Positions 48,101 through 61,300 are shown, counted from the stretch's first letter. The stretch: 64,000 nucleotides of DNA from Manihot esculenta (GCF_001659605.2 NC_035165.2:14494419-14558418), one strand, 5' to 3'. Notes: generated by a model from the letters alone, not told the origin. A program made the numbers and translations.

Positions 48101-51100
48101 GTTGGGTTTTTTACTATCCGGTCAGACTAAATAATGAGATTCATGGAACTCTTTTAAATTATATATATATGTATCGTGATCTTAGTAGATTCTATTATTT
48201 ATATATTATCGATCTTTAATAAAATGTAAGAGTTAAATACAGTGGATATTATATCAAAATAAAGAGTTAAAAAAGAATCTTTTAGCGGTAATGTGATTAG
48301 AATTATGTGAAGGATTCTTGGAATTAATATTGATGCACATCAATATGTCACAAGGATAGGAGACATTGTAATAGGAATCCTTCTTTCCTGGCTTGTCACA
48401 TTCTGCTCATCTCTCTAATTTCTTTTCAGCAGAGGTTCTCTTGTTTATTCAAAAGGAAAGCTTTTATGGGTTTTTGTATTTGTTAAAGTACATATGATTG
48501 ATTGATGTCTCTATGTTAAGAAATTATTTCTGAGATTAAGACAAAAGCATGCATTGTTTGAAGAGTTGGGTTGAAAAATCAAATCCAAGCTCATTATATG
48601 CTTTTTTTCGACTTTTCTTAATATGTTTGTTTTCATCAAATTCAGCTACGTATGCAACCAACCACATGGGTCAATTCTTTCTAAATTTTGTAATTATAAA
48701 AAGAGTTAACGGTAATTTTTTTTTAATATTTTTAATTTTATTACAATTACATGTATTTTTTTATTAATTAAAATTTAATAATTTAAAGTTATTCTAATTA
48801 TACTTTATATTGTTAAAAAACTAAAAAAATTATCATATTAGCCACATTAGCAAAATTTAGAATTAATCACAAATAAAATTTTATATTTTATTTTTATTAC
48901 AATTTCATCTATATTTTTATTTTTATTAATTAAATTTTATTTTTTTAATATATGACAAATTGCAATCTACTGTTATTTATAACAAAATATAATTGAAACA
49001 ATTTTAAAAGGTTATATTTTAATTAATAAAAGAAAATATAAATATAATTATAATAAAATTAAAAATATATTATTATTTTTTATAAAATAAATTAAATAAA
49101 TTTATTATGAAATTATTTTTAAAATTAACTATTTTTTAATATATATTAAATAGAGATATATTAGTAAAGTATTAAAGAAATTATTATTTCAAAGAAAAAA
49201 TGGCTAATAATATAAAATGAATAAAAAAATATTTTTATGGGACAGTGAATAATAGAGAAACAAACATATTAGTAGCATTATGGAAATATCGATGGTTTCT
49301 TTTAAAATAAATAAATAAAATTGGTGATTGTATAGATGTGGGGATAGGCAATAATGGTAGGCTGCTTCAACGTTGGCTTCCTCCAGAGTCCAGGCTGCTG
49401 GAGAATAATGGAATTTTGAGCATACCAATGACTATAATTTTTTTATGATGACAATCAATTATTTAAATCAATAAATTAATTAAAATCAAAATCATGTAGC
49501 GAGGAGGGATAATTTGTAAGAGAGAGAATTATATACGCTGACCTATCTGTTACTGTTGGTTTCAAAATGTTAGCTATTGCTGAATTTTATTTAAATAAAT
49601 TTTCAATAGAAATTGAAGAGGCAGGATTAGATTATGGACAAGCCTATTCAAAATCAAGGGCTAGCTAGGGTGTGGTTGCATTTAATAATAACACTGAAGA
49701 AATCAAAACAAATAATTTGATAGAACAAAGACAAAAACTTGTATAATAAAATATAAGACACCTTAATTTTATTTGCCTGTAGGAAGACAGCCAAATGATC
49801 TTACAGAAGGAATATTTGGTATGTCTCTATCTTATCCTTGTAGAGAAACAAAATCAATAGCTAGAGGAACTCAGCATAATACCTAATAGATACCTGTCGC
49901 TCAACGGATAAAAGTTACTGTACTCCTTTCATTTATTTGATTGAAGGGACTCGAATTAGAATTTGAACTCACAATTTTGATACCTTTGAGTGAAATTTAC
50001 TCTAAAGATGATAGGCTAATCTTTCCCAAAACACTTGCATGACAAGTTTAATTTACACCAGCAGAAATATAGCATTTTAGCTGATTTAGTCTTATAACTA
50101 ATCAACTTAAATCAGTTTTGTATCAACCATCAGTAGTAATAGAGACAAACCCTAAACGAAATCTGATATCAGCATTTCATCTTGACCAATCTCAACTTGG
50201 AAGGCTCACAAACACTGCAAAGAATCAAGAAACTCCACCGCAGATTATAAAATTCTGAAGTCCATCTGCTATATAACAAGATTTGGCATAAAGAGTTTTG
50301 ACCAAATTTTGATTTTATGCATCCATCTGCATTTGTAAAAGATCAATGTTACAATTGCAACTAGAGGCGATTGTTAGGTGCAGCAATAATAACCGCATCA
50401 GCTAGTAACTTGTCTTTCTCAAAGAAAAATAAAGCAGTACCCTGAACAGGAGTTGAGAATCAAGTATTTTCATAAGAAAATCAAATTTTAAAGTTTAATC
50501 ATCTTGTGTAGTCTTGGCATCTGGGAATTAGGTAAACACTGAAGTGATGAGGAGAGGCATATGAGGAGAGGCATTGATTAACTAATTGTCAAAATAAAAA
50601 TGGTTACCAGCATGTACAGAGAGAAATTCAACTTAACTGAGATGATTTTATCATAAATAATGAAGATGTAATAAATGGCAATTGATGTGCTGCACATATC
50701 TTTCTTCAGATTCAAGAGGTAGCAAAGGCTTTTTGACTCAACCAAGAGGTTTCAACCCATAATAAAGACTCCAAACTCTAGATTGGTAGAGTCAACCAAC
50801 AGCAGTGGATGCACGAAATGATCTCACAACAGAAAGGACCCAGGAATAAGAACAACAGAAATGGCATTCAACACATGGAGACAATGTCAAATCAGCTGCA
50901 AGATTTGCAGAGAATAAGATCAACAATGTCATGGTTGCAAATATCTTCTGAAGAAGCTACTATCAAAATTGGCATCATTCACTCCGATATCCAAAACCAG
51001 CAATATTTCCTAAATGCCCCATCTTAGGGTATATGCTGTTGATTGGAGGCCATTTTCTTATGTGAATAATGCTAAAATATGCTTAAGTTGGCTTTGATAT

Positions 51101-52540
51101 AAGAGTTTTATCAACAACCTTAAACTAACTAAAGTACAGCAGAGTTCTTATTGGCAATTCCCACAGGTGTAACAACGACGAAACCAGAAACCTATTTTCC
51201 ATCTTTGGCTTTATGTTGCTGATATCTGTGGCCATCCCATAATATAAGCTTCTTTTGAGCCAACAGAATTAGTGATCTTAAAAGTTAAGACCCTACTTCA
51301 TTATCAACTGTAGCTATTCTCCATTTATACATAATCTATAATTCACATCCCTTCCTCTTTTAACCCTGATAGATGATACTCTCCAAGCACTTGAGTTTGA
51401 ATCAGACACAAGAACCAGAAATCCAAATAATCAAATTAAGTTTCAGCATACGAACATAGTTAGGTTATAACTTATAAATGCAATTAGGCTTTTACAATTT
51501 GATAGATAATACAGCTAAATGGTAAGCAGCGAATATTTACCAGCCATGCACAATGAGTGCCGTGAATTCAAGTGGAATTGTCCTACCAGAAATTAGTTGT
51601 TTAACTAGTTTTAGAAAAGTTTTTAACCTGAAAGGTGCATTACTAAAAATCTGTAACCAGATATGTTAATCAGTTCAATATTACTGCCACAAAGACACCA
51701 TATACCCGCCAAAGTAATAGCAAACTCTCATTCAAGTTCCATCCATTGCTGATGAAGCACCAAGAATGGCCACATATTCGTTCACCAACCTACTCCAATG
51801 ATTGATCAAATATTGCAAGGTGAGTTACATTGTAAGTTTCCCCTAATATTTCCCAGCACCCAAAAGGAAAAAAGCATGGGAAAATTTTACCATGACAACA
51901 TGGATAAGTGAGCTAAAGTCAGATAAGAATTGCTTAAACAATTTTTTATGTATCCCTATTCATTCAACACAAGTGCTATAAGAACTAGCATTGTGTCAAG
52001 ATCTTGGAAACCATTAAAGATGTTATTAAATGAAATTTGAAAACTTACTTTATATAGAAGATTATGTCTAGAAACAACTTCATCATGCTTCATAATTCTA
52101 CATTTGTTACATGAACATAAGAAATTTATGGCTTTAGTTAAAATAAGTCAACAATATCTGATATATGAATATAAGCAGAGTGACAAATATATCTACTGCA
52201 GATAAGCTGAGCCCAGTTAAATCACAGGATGAAGCATTTATCTCGTGTTAGAACTTCAAGGCTTAACTTTATATGAAGTAGGTGAGCTGTTATCAGTTAT
52301 TTAGTCATTGATTGTCATAATGTGCATTTCCTTTCTCTGCAACACAGCAGTGGAATAAGCAAAATTCACTGGAAGATCATGAGCCATCTTTATATCGAGG
52401 TGCATGTCTACAAACTTCGTTGATACAAAAAATCAAAAAGCAATATTGTTTTCATGTCAAAATGGTTAATGCATATTATCTCACAGAACAAAGCAATAAA
52501 ATTTTGGTAATCGAATTAGAATCTCAAAGAACAAAAATTA
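45165..52540. other. Long intergenic region
   Basis: Apart from the presumed 3' UTR of the preceding gene I found no credible coding sequence. 46090-46380 contains loosely repeated TTCTAAATAATAACAA segments. 49890-49990 has SINE-like boxes (see findings). The frames at 46754-47005 and 50809-51027 lack family resemblance. 48700-49200 is extremely AT-rich. The part 50380-52540 is less AT-rich and could hold unrecognised transcribed sequence. Confidence 0.5.
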
Positions 52541-52564
52541 GAAGAAGCAACTGGAATTTATAAC

Positions 52565-52575
52565 TTTATTTATTG
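52565..52575 (-). terminator. Possible polyadenylation signal of the DUF1639 gene
   Basis: AATAAATAAAG on the minus strand, about 310 nt downstream of the stop codon. Assignment is by position only. Confidence 0.35.
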
Positions 52576-52880
52576 AATTTGCAATTTACAAAGATGGTAC
52601 AGTTGTTACCATTAATTGAGGTCAACTGCAGTGTTAGCAAGCAGATTACAAGAAATTTCCCAGAAAACAACTATAATTTCATTTCTGTCCCTGCAAAACC
52701 AATATTCAAGGCCGTAACTAAGAATTCAAACAGCCCAAATAACCGAAAAAATAATCAAACCCCAAAAAAAAAAAAAATTAAAGAAAAAGCAATGGACAAA
52801 TAAAATGATCTGGAAGCTGCTACAAAAGAAAAAATGAAAAGACCCTAAAATGAGAATAGGGAGTATCACCTCTCAGGCTC

Positions 52881-53887
52881 TCATGACTCAGGTGCTTCAG
52901 GAACCTTGTACGAATCTGGTGTAACTTCTGTTAGCCACAATCCTGGAAAAACTGACTGCAAATAACCAAACACAATATAAATCAGACACTCTTAACGCAA
53001 ATTAAAAAAAATACGCAAATAAAAAACTACAAGAGTAAAACAGAAATAGAAGTATAAATGAAGATCATCAGATCACTAATTTCGCTCAGTAGCTCAGAAA
53101 ACATGAAAAAGCAAAAATATTTAAATACTTTGGGCCGTTTAATTTTCCCTCTCAGCCCCGAAAAGTGAATTAAACTAATCAGTCCCCAAATAGAAAAACT
53201 TTCAATTATCAAAATTCAAAACTCTACTTTTCCCGCATTTTCCAAGCAAATATATCAAGAAAACACCAGAAATATAAAAATAAAAAACCCAGAAATGCCT
53301 ACATCCAAATACTTCTGCACAATTCGAGGCCTCTTCTTGGGTCTTCTGGGTGGCCTAATCCTACAAATCTCCATGAAATCCTGCTCAATCTCCTCCTTTG
53401 AAAGGGGAACCGAAAACTTGACTCTCTCCTTCTCGGGCTCCGTACTCTGCCTCTTAACCGAAGAAGTTGCATTTCTCCTAAGCGAATCAATTTCCAAAGC
53501 TTTCCTCGGAGAGTCAACATTTGTCTTCTCTTCTATCCGCAGTGGCGCCTTGCATGCCGCCCTTCTGGTCCTCAAATTCCAAGGCCTGATAGAATCATCA
53601 TTGCCTCTCTCTTCTTCAACAGGAGAGACTTTCAATCTCTTGGCAACCCCATTGAACCTAAGATCAGGTGAAATGGGATTTTCTTGAATTGAGATTGGTT
53701 TGTGATTCTTAGGGGTCTCAAGGTTGGTGGGTTTGGGTTGAAATCCACCGGGAATCGAAGAGGAAGATCGAAGATGAGGATCATCGGTAACTTTGACACA
53801 TCTAAGGACTCTTTGGTGACCCCATTTGAAGCTAGGCAATGAGAAGTTGTGGAGTGGCTTTGATCTATCTTGTGGTGTCATTGCCAT
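52881..53887 (-). CDS. DUF1639 family protein, two exons, 219 aa
   Basis: Exon 1 is 53303-53887 (195 codons, ATG at 53887) and exon 2 is 52881-52955 (24 codons plus TGA). The donor GTAGGC follows codon GAT and the acceptor is TTTGCAG; phase 0. The joined C-terminal region carries the DUF1639 signature: KEEIEQDFMEICRIRPPRRP, KKRPRIVQKYLD, then exon 2 with FPGLWLTEVTPDSYKVPE. The N-terminal region is variable, rich in Pro, Ser and basic residues (SIRPWNLRTRR), with no signal peptide or membrane helix; a nuclear location is plausible. The family's molecular role is unknown. Continuing the frame past the donor gives a false 210-aa protein with a hydrophobic tail. Confidence 0.9.
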
Positions 53888-54082
53888 GTCCTGTGTGGTT
53901 TTCTTGTGTATAGAGTCTCTGTGTTTTTGGCTATTTGTTAATCATGTGAAGCTCTGTTCTGCTTTTCATGGTTGATTGATTGGTTTGAAAGGTTAAATTT
54001 AGAGGAATTGTGTGGAAATTTTTCACAGAACGAAACAGAGAAAGGAATTTAGCTTTTGGGTCTAAGATGATAATCGCCGGGA

Positions 54083-54091
54083 AATTTATAT
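54083..54091 (-). promoter_or_regulatory. Probable TATA box of the DUF1639 gene
   Basis: TATATAAAT on the minus strand next to a (TG)n run, about 200 nt upstream of the ATG. This would give a 5' UTR near 170 nt. Confidence 0.5.
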
Positions 54092-54239
54092 ATGTGTGTG
54101 TGTGAACTCTGAGAGAGGAAGCGGTTTTAACGTTTGGGTAGACTTTGGGTAGGTTGCTGTCTCCAAGAACATTGTTGCTATTGCCAGAGTTTTTTTTTTT
54201 CTGAAAAATAAAAGAAAAATAATGCAATATAAACTATTA

Positions 54240-55837
54240 AGCTGGTTTTTTTTTTATCGTTATTTTTTTAATTTATTTTATTCAAAATTATTTATAGTTT
54301 GAAAAGATTTTTTTTTTGAAAGATATAGTTTGAAAAGATTAAGAAATATTAATTGCTTTTTTTCAAGTATATCTCTATTTCTAGTAAATACAGTAGGTCT
54401 GCTTATAATTTCCAAAAATCTATTTTATTATTTTCTCTTATTAAGATTGGAATAAATTTCTAAAAAAATTGAAATAAATAAATAATATGAAAAATAATTT
54501 AATCAAACTAAAGAGAATTTTATTATAATTTAAAAGATAAATTATATTTTAATTCTTAAATTTTTAATTAATAAATTAATTTTTATATTTTAAAATTAAA
54601 TATTTAAATTTTTATATAATGGATCTATCTAAAATTAAAATCCTCTCATTTATAAATCAGTTTGTGAATTGTTCAAAGGCAAAATAAACATTTTTAAAAT
54701 TTAAAATATGCTTATGAATATTTAAAATTTTTTTTTATATAGATGAAAAATTTTATATTATATAAATTATATTTTTATCTTTAAATTTTAAAGTAATTAA
54801 TGAAATTAATTTTTTTTTTTAAAATTAAATCTTTAAATTTTTTAATATTTAATTCATTTAAAATTATATTTTTTTATTTATTATAGATATTAGTTCAAAA
54901 TTAGTGAATATTCAAATATTTTATGAAAATATAATTTTTTATTAAAATATTTTTTATAAAATTTTATGATTTATTTAGTTAGTACTATTTAAAAATAGTT
55001 GAAATTATAAATATGTTTTAAAAATTTTAAAATTATAAATATTAAGTATTGTAATGAATAAAAATTGAAAAATAGAAAGTGTTAAAAATTAATTAAATAA
55101 AATATTATAGATTTAAGTAATTTTTTTAAATAAAAAATAAAGAATTAAAATATTTAATTTATAATAAATGAGAATTGACCAATTATATAGAAATTTAAAT
55201 ATATAATTTTAAAAATATAAAAATTAATTCATTATTTATATTAAAATTAAAAAATTTAAGTATAATTTATCTATTTAAAAATAATAATAATAATATTTTC
55301 ATACGATAAAAATGAATGAAGAAATTTAAATAAAATATATTTTTAAATTTATAAATATTTGTTATAATTTATATTAAATATATATAATTATATTAGAGAT
55401 TATATATAAATAATGATTTTAGAATAATATATTTGAAATTTTTTATAGTTTATAATTTTCATTAAAATCAAAATCAATTATAATTGATCAATATTAGATA
55501 AATGTACTTAATTTTATTTCCGGAGAAAAACTTATTAATATATTTGTATGCAGGTAAAATTAAGAGAAACTTTTTTAGAAAAAAGAAAGAAAAGTAATTA
55601 AAATATAAATATTTGATAATAATTTGTCTATATTGATTTTTTAGAGTTATTTTCATAGGAATGAAAAAAATGATTAACATAATTAAAATAATAAATTGTG
55701 TATTGTATTATTAAGTTGTATTTAATAAATAAATTATTATTAAAATAAATAAATTTTATTTTCAGATAAATTAAAAGTTATTATTTTAAAATACAAAATA
55801 TATTTATTTTGAAATAAATAAAAATTAAGGAAAATAA
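54240..55837. other. Extremely AT-rich spacer
   Basis: Almost wholly A/T with recurring TTAAATTTTTAAAT-like blocks; no frame of interest. It could act as a matrix-attachment-like region between two genes, which is speculation. Confidence 0.55.
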
Positions 55838-56239
55838 TTGGGAGGGAGAAGTATTAAGGTGCTTTATATAGCGGACGAAGAAACAAGCAACGATCAGAAT
55901 TCTTGTGAAGCACCTCCCGACAATAAGTCACGCGTTAGCTGTTTCCAAACCCCAAAAGAGCCGCCGTACTCCACCACCACCACCTCTCTTTTTTCTCTAT
56001 CGCTCAACGCCAGAAAAGCCACCATTCTCCACGTCAACCTACAATTAAAAAAAAAGAAATCCCCGTTCACCGAATATTCACCTGCGAACCAACGGAATTC
56101 ACTTCCTCACTTCCGTTCAACCATGTAATCAATCTCTATCTGAATCAACTTCAACACCACCAGGCGTTACTTAGTATTTTATCCCCTGCAGGTGTGTGTG
56201 TGAGTGAGAGAGAGAGCAGAAACGCCATCGTTTGCTAAA

Positions 56240-56690
56240 ATGGCTTCGTATATGCCGCTGATCGTCGCGATCATGAACGTAGGAGACTCCACAGCTAGGG
56301 AACTACAACCGTCCTACCACGGGCTGGACTATCAGAGCACGCCTCCTGCGGGGGAGAATCTGCCACCGTCAATGAAGAAATTCTTTGGAGGTTCGTCATC
56401 GTCGTCGCCGCCAACTTCGACATCATCCAACATTGCATTACCGAAAAGCAATGAATTCTAACGATACGACGTGGTGGAGAAGTGTCAGCGGTGAAAAAGG
56501 AGGTGGTCAAGGAGATGGTCAAGGAGGAGGTCGGTTGAGGCACATGCTTTTGGTGGCGAGCCTGGCGTGTGGGATCACAGGAGTAGAGCTGCTAGTAATT
56601 TTTGGTTTCATATATTATGTCAAGCATAAAAAGCAAACGACGTCGTGCTTAGATAGTGATAAATCTATCATTGTATTCACGGGCAAGTGA
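56240..56690 (+). CDS. Small single-pass membrane protein, split by an apparent frameshift
   Basis: Frame A (56240-56461) starts MASYMPLIVAIMNVGDSTARE and ends in a Ser-rich stretch with ALPK just before it loses coding character. Frame B (open from 56385; coding-like from 56451) continues MNSNDTTWWRSVSGE, a Gly-rich segment, a membrane helix (MLLVASLACGITGVELLVIF, about 56544-56603), YYVKHKKQ and a short cytosolic-type tail. The two parts fit one small plant membrane protein if one base in the AAAA run at 56444-56447 is extra. This could be a real disabling indel, an assembly error, or two products. I do not know the family name. Confidence 0.55.
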
Positions 56691-57262
56691 AGCTAAAGCC
56701 TGAAGCAGCTGAAATATTCTGCTTTTATTTTTTTATTTTTATAATTTCAATTAAATCTTATTTGCATCCAGCCATTATTATTAATTTTTACATTAATTTT
56801 TTAAATTTTCTCCTTTTTTCTCCATTTGTTTGAATCCATTTTTAATTCATGCACGGTTTTTTATGTAGTTTTTTGTTCATTTAATTAGAGATTAATTAAG
56901 TAGAAGCTAGTAAGTGAGAACTTTTTTCTCCACTTAAAGTTATACTAATTATTATTATTTTGCTCATTAAGGAATTGGTGATAACCTCCCTTATTTTTCT
57001 CGACACTCTAAATAAAATATTTCTGTATTTAAAATTTATTTGGCATTATGTTAAAAATATTATTGAAAAAAGAAATTTTAGTAATTGGCTATTTTCTTCT
57101 TATTATGATGGTGAATATTTTAAAATAAATAGATGAGAAGATTTAATTTTAAAATTTTATTCATTTTTTACATTTGAAAGTTGAAGAAAAACTAAATAAA
57201 CTATCTTTTGATAAGCAAAATTTAAAATTTTTTTATCTCAAAATTTATTATTCTATCCATTC
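56691..57262. other. Spacer, 3' flank of the membrane-protein gene
   Basis: AT-rich, with several possible plant polyadenylation contexts after the stop codon. No other feature seen. Confidence 0.5.
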
Positions 57263-57461
57263 TGTTGAACGATGGAATCTGTGAATAATTCAGTTGTTTT
57301 GTATTTTTCTCTGAAAAGGAGGTTATACATAAATACATTTACAACACAAAATCAGGAGAAAAAAAGAAAGCAATCATATTCTAAGAAAACAATATAAGCC
57401 TATACAGGTTTGCAAATCCCTATGATTACATAATCTACTCCTAATTAGGCAGTTTATTCCA
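57263..57461 (-). repeat. 3' LTR of the copia element (~199 bp)
   Basis: On the minus strand it starts TGGAATAAACTGCC just after the purine-rich tract and ends CGTTCAACA. It begins TG and ends CA as expected. Size is short but within the range of copia LTRs. Its 5' partner is not in the window, so the boundary at 57263 is inferred. Confidence 0.6.
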
Positions 57462-57471
57462 AAGTTCCCCC

Positions 57472-59168
57472 TCAAGTTGGAGCATGGATATCTATCATGC
57501 CCAACTTGTCAACCATATCATGAAATATCTTTTCAGACACTACTTTTGTGAGTATATCAGCTAACTGGTCTTCTGACTTGACAAAAGGGAACTGTATAAT
57601 CTTCTGGTCTAGTTTTTTCTTGATGAAATGCCAATCAACTTCAACATGTTTGGTGCGATCATGTTGTACGGGATTCTGTGCAATCTCAATTGCAGCCTTG
57701 TTATCACAGTAAAGTTTCATTGAGCTTACATTGTCTATTCTCAATTCTTTTAGAACGCTCTTAATCCACAATAGCTCGCATAAATTATATGCCATACCTC
57801 TGAATTCTGCCTCTGCACTTGACTGCACCACAACCTTTTGTTTTTCACTTCTCCATGTAATGAGATTCCCTTTCACGAAGGTAAAATAACCCGAAGTAGA
57901 TCGCCTTGTTGGTTGATCGCTTGCCCAATCAGCATCCGTGTATCCTTCAATGTCTGATGTACCATTCTTTGAGAATAATAATCCCTTGCCTGGAGCCCCT
58001 TTCAGGTATCTCAAGATCTGGTATACTGCATTCATGTGCTCTTCACTTGGTTTATGCATGAATTGACTTACAACACTTACAACATATGTTATGTTTGGCC
58101 TCGTGTGAGTCAAATAGATCAATCTCACAACCAATCGTTGATAGTGTCCCACATCTGTTGGAATTTATTTTGTAAACAAATCGAGTTTATGGTTCACCTC
58201 CATCGGAGTTTCTGCTGGTTTGCAGGCAAGCATTCCAGTTTCAATCAACAAATCCAGAATGTACTTCCGCTGTGAAAGGAAAATCAATCGTTCTGATCTT
58301 GCAATTTCAATACCTAAGAAATATTTAAGTTGCCCAAGATCCTTCATTTCAAATTCAGCAGCCAAATAGTCCTGCAATAACTTCATTTCACAAGGATTAT
58401 CTCCTGTTAAGACCATATCATCGACATACACAATTAAAGCTGTTACTTTCCCTTCTTTGTGTTTGATAAATAAAGTATGGTCTGAATTACTCTGTTTATA
58501 ACCAAATACCTTCATCGTTGAAGTGAACCTCCCAAACCAAGTTCTAGGTGATTGTTCAAGCCCATACAACGATTTCTTCAGCTTACAAACTTTATTTTTG
58601 TTTGAAGTACTCCGTTTAACCCTCAGTGGGACCTCTATATAGACTTCCTCCTCCAAATCTCCATTAAGAAAAGCATTTTTAACATCAAATTGATTCAAAG
58701 GCCAACCTTGATTTGCTACTACAGAAATAAGGATACGAATTGTATTGAGCTTGGCCTCCGATGCAAAAGTCTTATGATAATCTATTCCATATTTTTGTGT
58801 ATATTCTTTTGCAACTAACCTTGCCTTATATCTATCAATGCTTTCATCTGCTTTAAGTTTCACAGTGTATACCCATCTACATCCAACTGTTTTTTTTCCT
58901 TCAGGTAGAGGAACAAGTTTCCATGTAAAATTCTTTTGTAGGGCCTCCATCTCTTCGTTCATCGCCTTTGTCCATTTTGTATCTGCTAAGCCATCCTGCA
59001 CACTACTAGGAATAGATACTTTGGATAATTGATTAATAGTAAGTGCATATGACTTGGACAATCTATGAGTAGAAAGATAATTACTAATTGGATACTTGAC
59101 TTTGGCTTTAAGGTCAGGTTCATATTATTTCCTTGGTACACCCTTATTTGATCTTTATGGATATCTAG
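57472..59168 (-). pseudogene. copia pol: reverse transcriptase and RNase H
   Basis: RT from about 59060: KWTKAMNEEMEAL, CRWVYTVKLKADESIDRYKA, LNQFDVKNAFLNGDL, VCKLKKSLYGL, and the catalytic YVDDMVLTGD (about 58410-58440). The RNase H part follows (YTDADWASD, SSAEAEFRGMA, DNKAAIEIA, KHVEVDWHFIK, ADILTK). A single in-frame TAA at 58165-58167 separates the two halves and another frame shift lies near 59110-59130. Otherwise well preserved, so moderately young. Confidence 0.92.
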
Positions 59169-59816
59169 TGTAACGACCCGGAAATCCGACCCGTTACCGG
59201 CGCTAGGATCCAGATCGGCTTAAGGCCGCCGGGACCCGTAGCAAGCCTACATACCTCCTGTAAACCTGTGGAATCCCATACGTAACAACATATACATGAT
59301 CTGTAAAAAATTTTTCTTTTCTCTTATCCAAGCAAAACCTGTGCATGCACAAAATCATACATAAACCCCACACTGGAGTCCTCATCAAATACTCCAATGG
59401 GGTATCATCATCATACATATCAGCTTGGATAATCATGGTCATTAACATCCTTACTCATTAAACACTCTGTACATAATGGGGATTCACACACCTCTAGGTC
59501 AAGCACTACTATAATCCTCAATACATCATCAAATCATTTATTACATTACATGGTCATAAATACTCATTACATCATGTTCATGTCCACTACTATCTATTAC
59601 AACATACAAGACTTAACTTCACTCTAGCCGACTTCCCGATCTATCATGTACCTGCAACTCTGGGGATAAAGGGAGTGGGGTGAGCTACTAGAGCCTAGTG
59701 AGCAGAATAATAAAACATCAATTTAAATCATGCTTTCATGTATGCGCCATAACACAAACATTTCACATCAAGGATGAACTTGTCACCATTTAGCCCCCAT
59801 CTTTCTTACTTATACA

Positions 59817-59909
59817 TGCCGGGGGCGTAGAGCCGTAGTAGGCACACCCGGACTTCCATAATCAGTCATAGTGCCAGGGGCGTAGAGCCGTAGCAGGCAC
59901 ACCTGGACT
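59817..59909 (-). repeat. Minisatellite in the right LTR, 2 units
   Basis: Two units with the core GGGGCGTAGAGCCGTAG at 59817-59855 and 59871-59909. The unit is related to that in solo LTR 1 (GGGGCGTAGAATGG) but not identical. Confidence 0.85.
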
Positions 59910-61013
59910 CACATAGGCTATCATGACATACAAGGGCTAATGGATCATTCAACATTCATCCACATCAACAACAAAGTATGCAATGCAACATATTCGTGAA
60001 TTCTAATGCAAACAACCTGATATATCTCATGGCATTCATGATGCGTGAATCATGCTAAAACATTTCATTAGTTGGCTTTAAAACTTAAAGTTTATTCCAC
60101 TCACCTCTGGCTAGCTCTGAAGAGACTCTGAAGCAGCTGGCTCACTGCTGGGGGTCTCGGTTCCTCGGGTCCGAACCTACACGGGTGGACTCAAATGAGG
60201 GACCAAACATACATGAATATGACTCTAAAATACTCCCCAAAAACCCCCTAAAACATCCTGAAAACATCACATGAAAACATGCAAGAACTGGCTGGACAGG
60301 GCACTTTCGGCGGCAGGTTCGGCGGCCGAAAGTCCCTCTGTAGCCGAAAGTCATGCAGGTTCGGCGGCACTTTCGGCGGCCGAACCTCCCAGACAGAGAC
60401 GAAACTTGAGTTTCGGGGGCAGGCTTCGGCAGCCGAAACTGCCTCCACAAGGGGGTTCGGCGGCCGAAAGTCACTTCGGCGGCCGAACCTGAGTTTCTGC
60501 CGAAGGGCAGAAACTTGGTTCCCTTGTGTCCACAGCCTCCAAAACGCCTCAAAACATGCATAAACTTGTTTCTACACATGCATACACATCATACATCACA
60601 CCTAAGGGTCTCAAACTATAATATACCCCAACTACAACACTTCAAACAACATATTTCCAACATACATTGCTCAAATCACATCATAAACCCATAAACCTAA
60701 CAACAAGCCTAAACATGCATTCTACCCTATCAACTTGCATAAAACTTTCATAAAACATAAAAGAAGCATAGATCGAAGCTTACCTCTTGAAGATCGAGAG
60801 GAAGAACGACCCTAGCTCGGAAAATGGAGGGATTTAGCTCCAAGACTTCCAAGCTCCAAACTTGCTTAAAGACACTCAAAAACCTTTGTGGAACCTTAAA
60901 ACTCAAAGAAAATGGTGGGGATTGAAGGAAAAACACAAGATTTGAGAGAGGGAGGTCGGAAGCTTGCTGCGGCTGAAAATGGGAGAAAACTCTCCCATTT
61001 CGGCTAAGTGCCC

Positions 61014-61021
61014 CTTTTATA
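61014..61021 (-). promoter_or_regulatory. TATA box of the right LTR
   Basis: TATAAAAG on the minus strand, adjacent to the U3 palindrome cluster. Transcripts from this 3' LTR would run leftward into the copia remnant. Confidence 0.65.
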
Positions 61022-61286
61022 GGTGGCTGGCCAGGCCACGTTCGGGGGCCTAAAGTCCCTCCGAAAGCATGCATGTTCGGCGGCCGAACTCCGAAGTTCG
61101 GCGGCCGAACCTGGGTTTTCCTCCAAGGACTTTTCATGCAAAAACTCATTTAATTTTTTACTTAAAAACATGAAATACATGAAAACATTTCATAAAATCA
61201 TAGTTTTACCCTTCTAGAGGTTTCCGACATCCGAGGTCCCACCGGACGGTAGGGATTCCGATACCGGAGTCTAGCCGGGTATTACA

Positions 61287-61300
61287 TTCTCCCCCCCTTA
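61287..61300 (-). other. Polypurine tract of the right gypsy element
   Basis: TAAGGGGGGGAGAA on the minus strand, immediately before the 3' LTR; plus-strand primer site. Confidence 0.85.

Larger units (their letters stand above)
57263..59168 (-). mobile_element. Ty1/copia element, 3' part, interrupted by a gypsy element
   Basis: Minus-strand order: RT, RNase H, stop at 57472, purine-rich tract (TTGAGGGGGAACTT), then a short 3' LTR. The sequence upstream of the RT frame (59062-59168) still reads as copia pol with one shift, and stops abruptly at the gypsy LTR edge. The 5' part must lie beyond the gypsy element, outside the window. Target duplication of the copia element is untestable here; the left flank is CATTC (57258-57262). 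Confidence 0.9.
59169..61286 (-). repeat. 3' LTR of the right gypsy element (2.12 kb)
   Basis: Plus-strand start TGTAACGACCCGG, end CGGGTATTACA, as in the solo LTRs. Contains a two-unit minisatellite (59817-59909), palindrome clusters (60300-60490 and 61040-61112), a TATA box (61014-61021), and donor-like and acceptor-like splice consensus at the same relative places as in the left LTR. Confidence 0.94.

Noticed and set aside
47400..48250. Possible LTR or gene leader with polypurine stretch and GGGTTTGCAAAATAT text
   Set aside because: No partner repeat, domain or target duplication could be identified in the window.
53255..53302. Hydrophobic C-terminal tail of the unspliced 210-aa reading of the DUF1639 gene
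   Set aside because: It is intron sequence past a GT donor; exon 2 supplies the conserved DUF1639 ending.
55838..56128. 96-aa frame before the membrane-protein gene
   Set aside because: Low-complexity composition, no domain, and it lies where a promoter or 5' UTR is expected.
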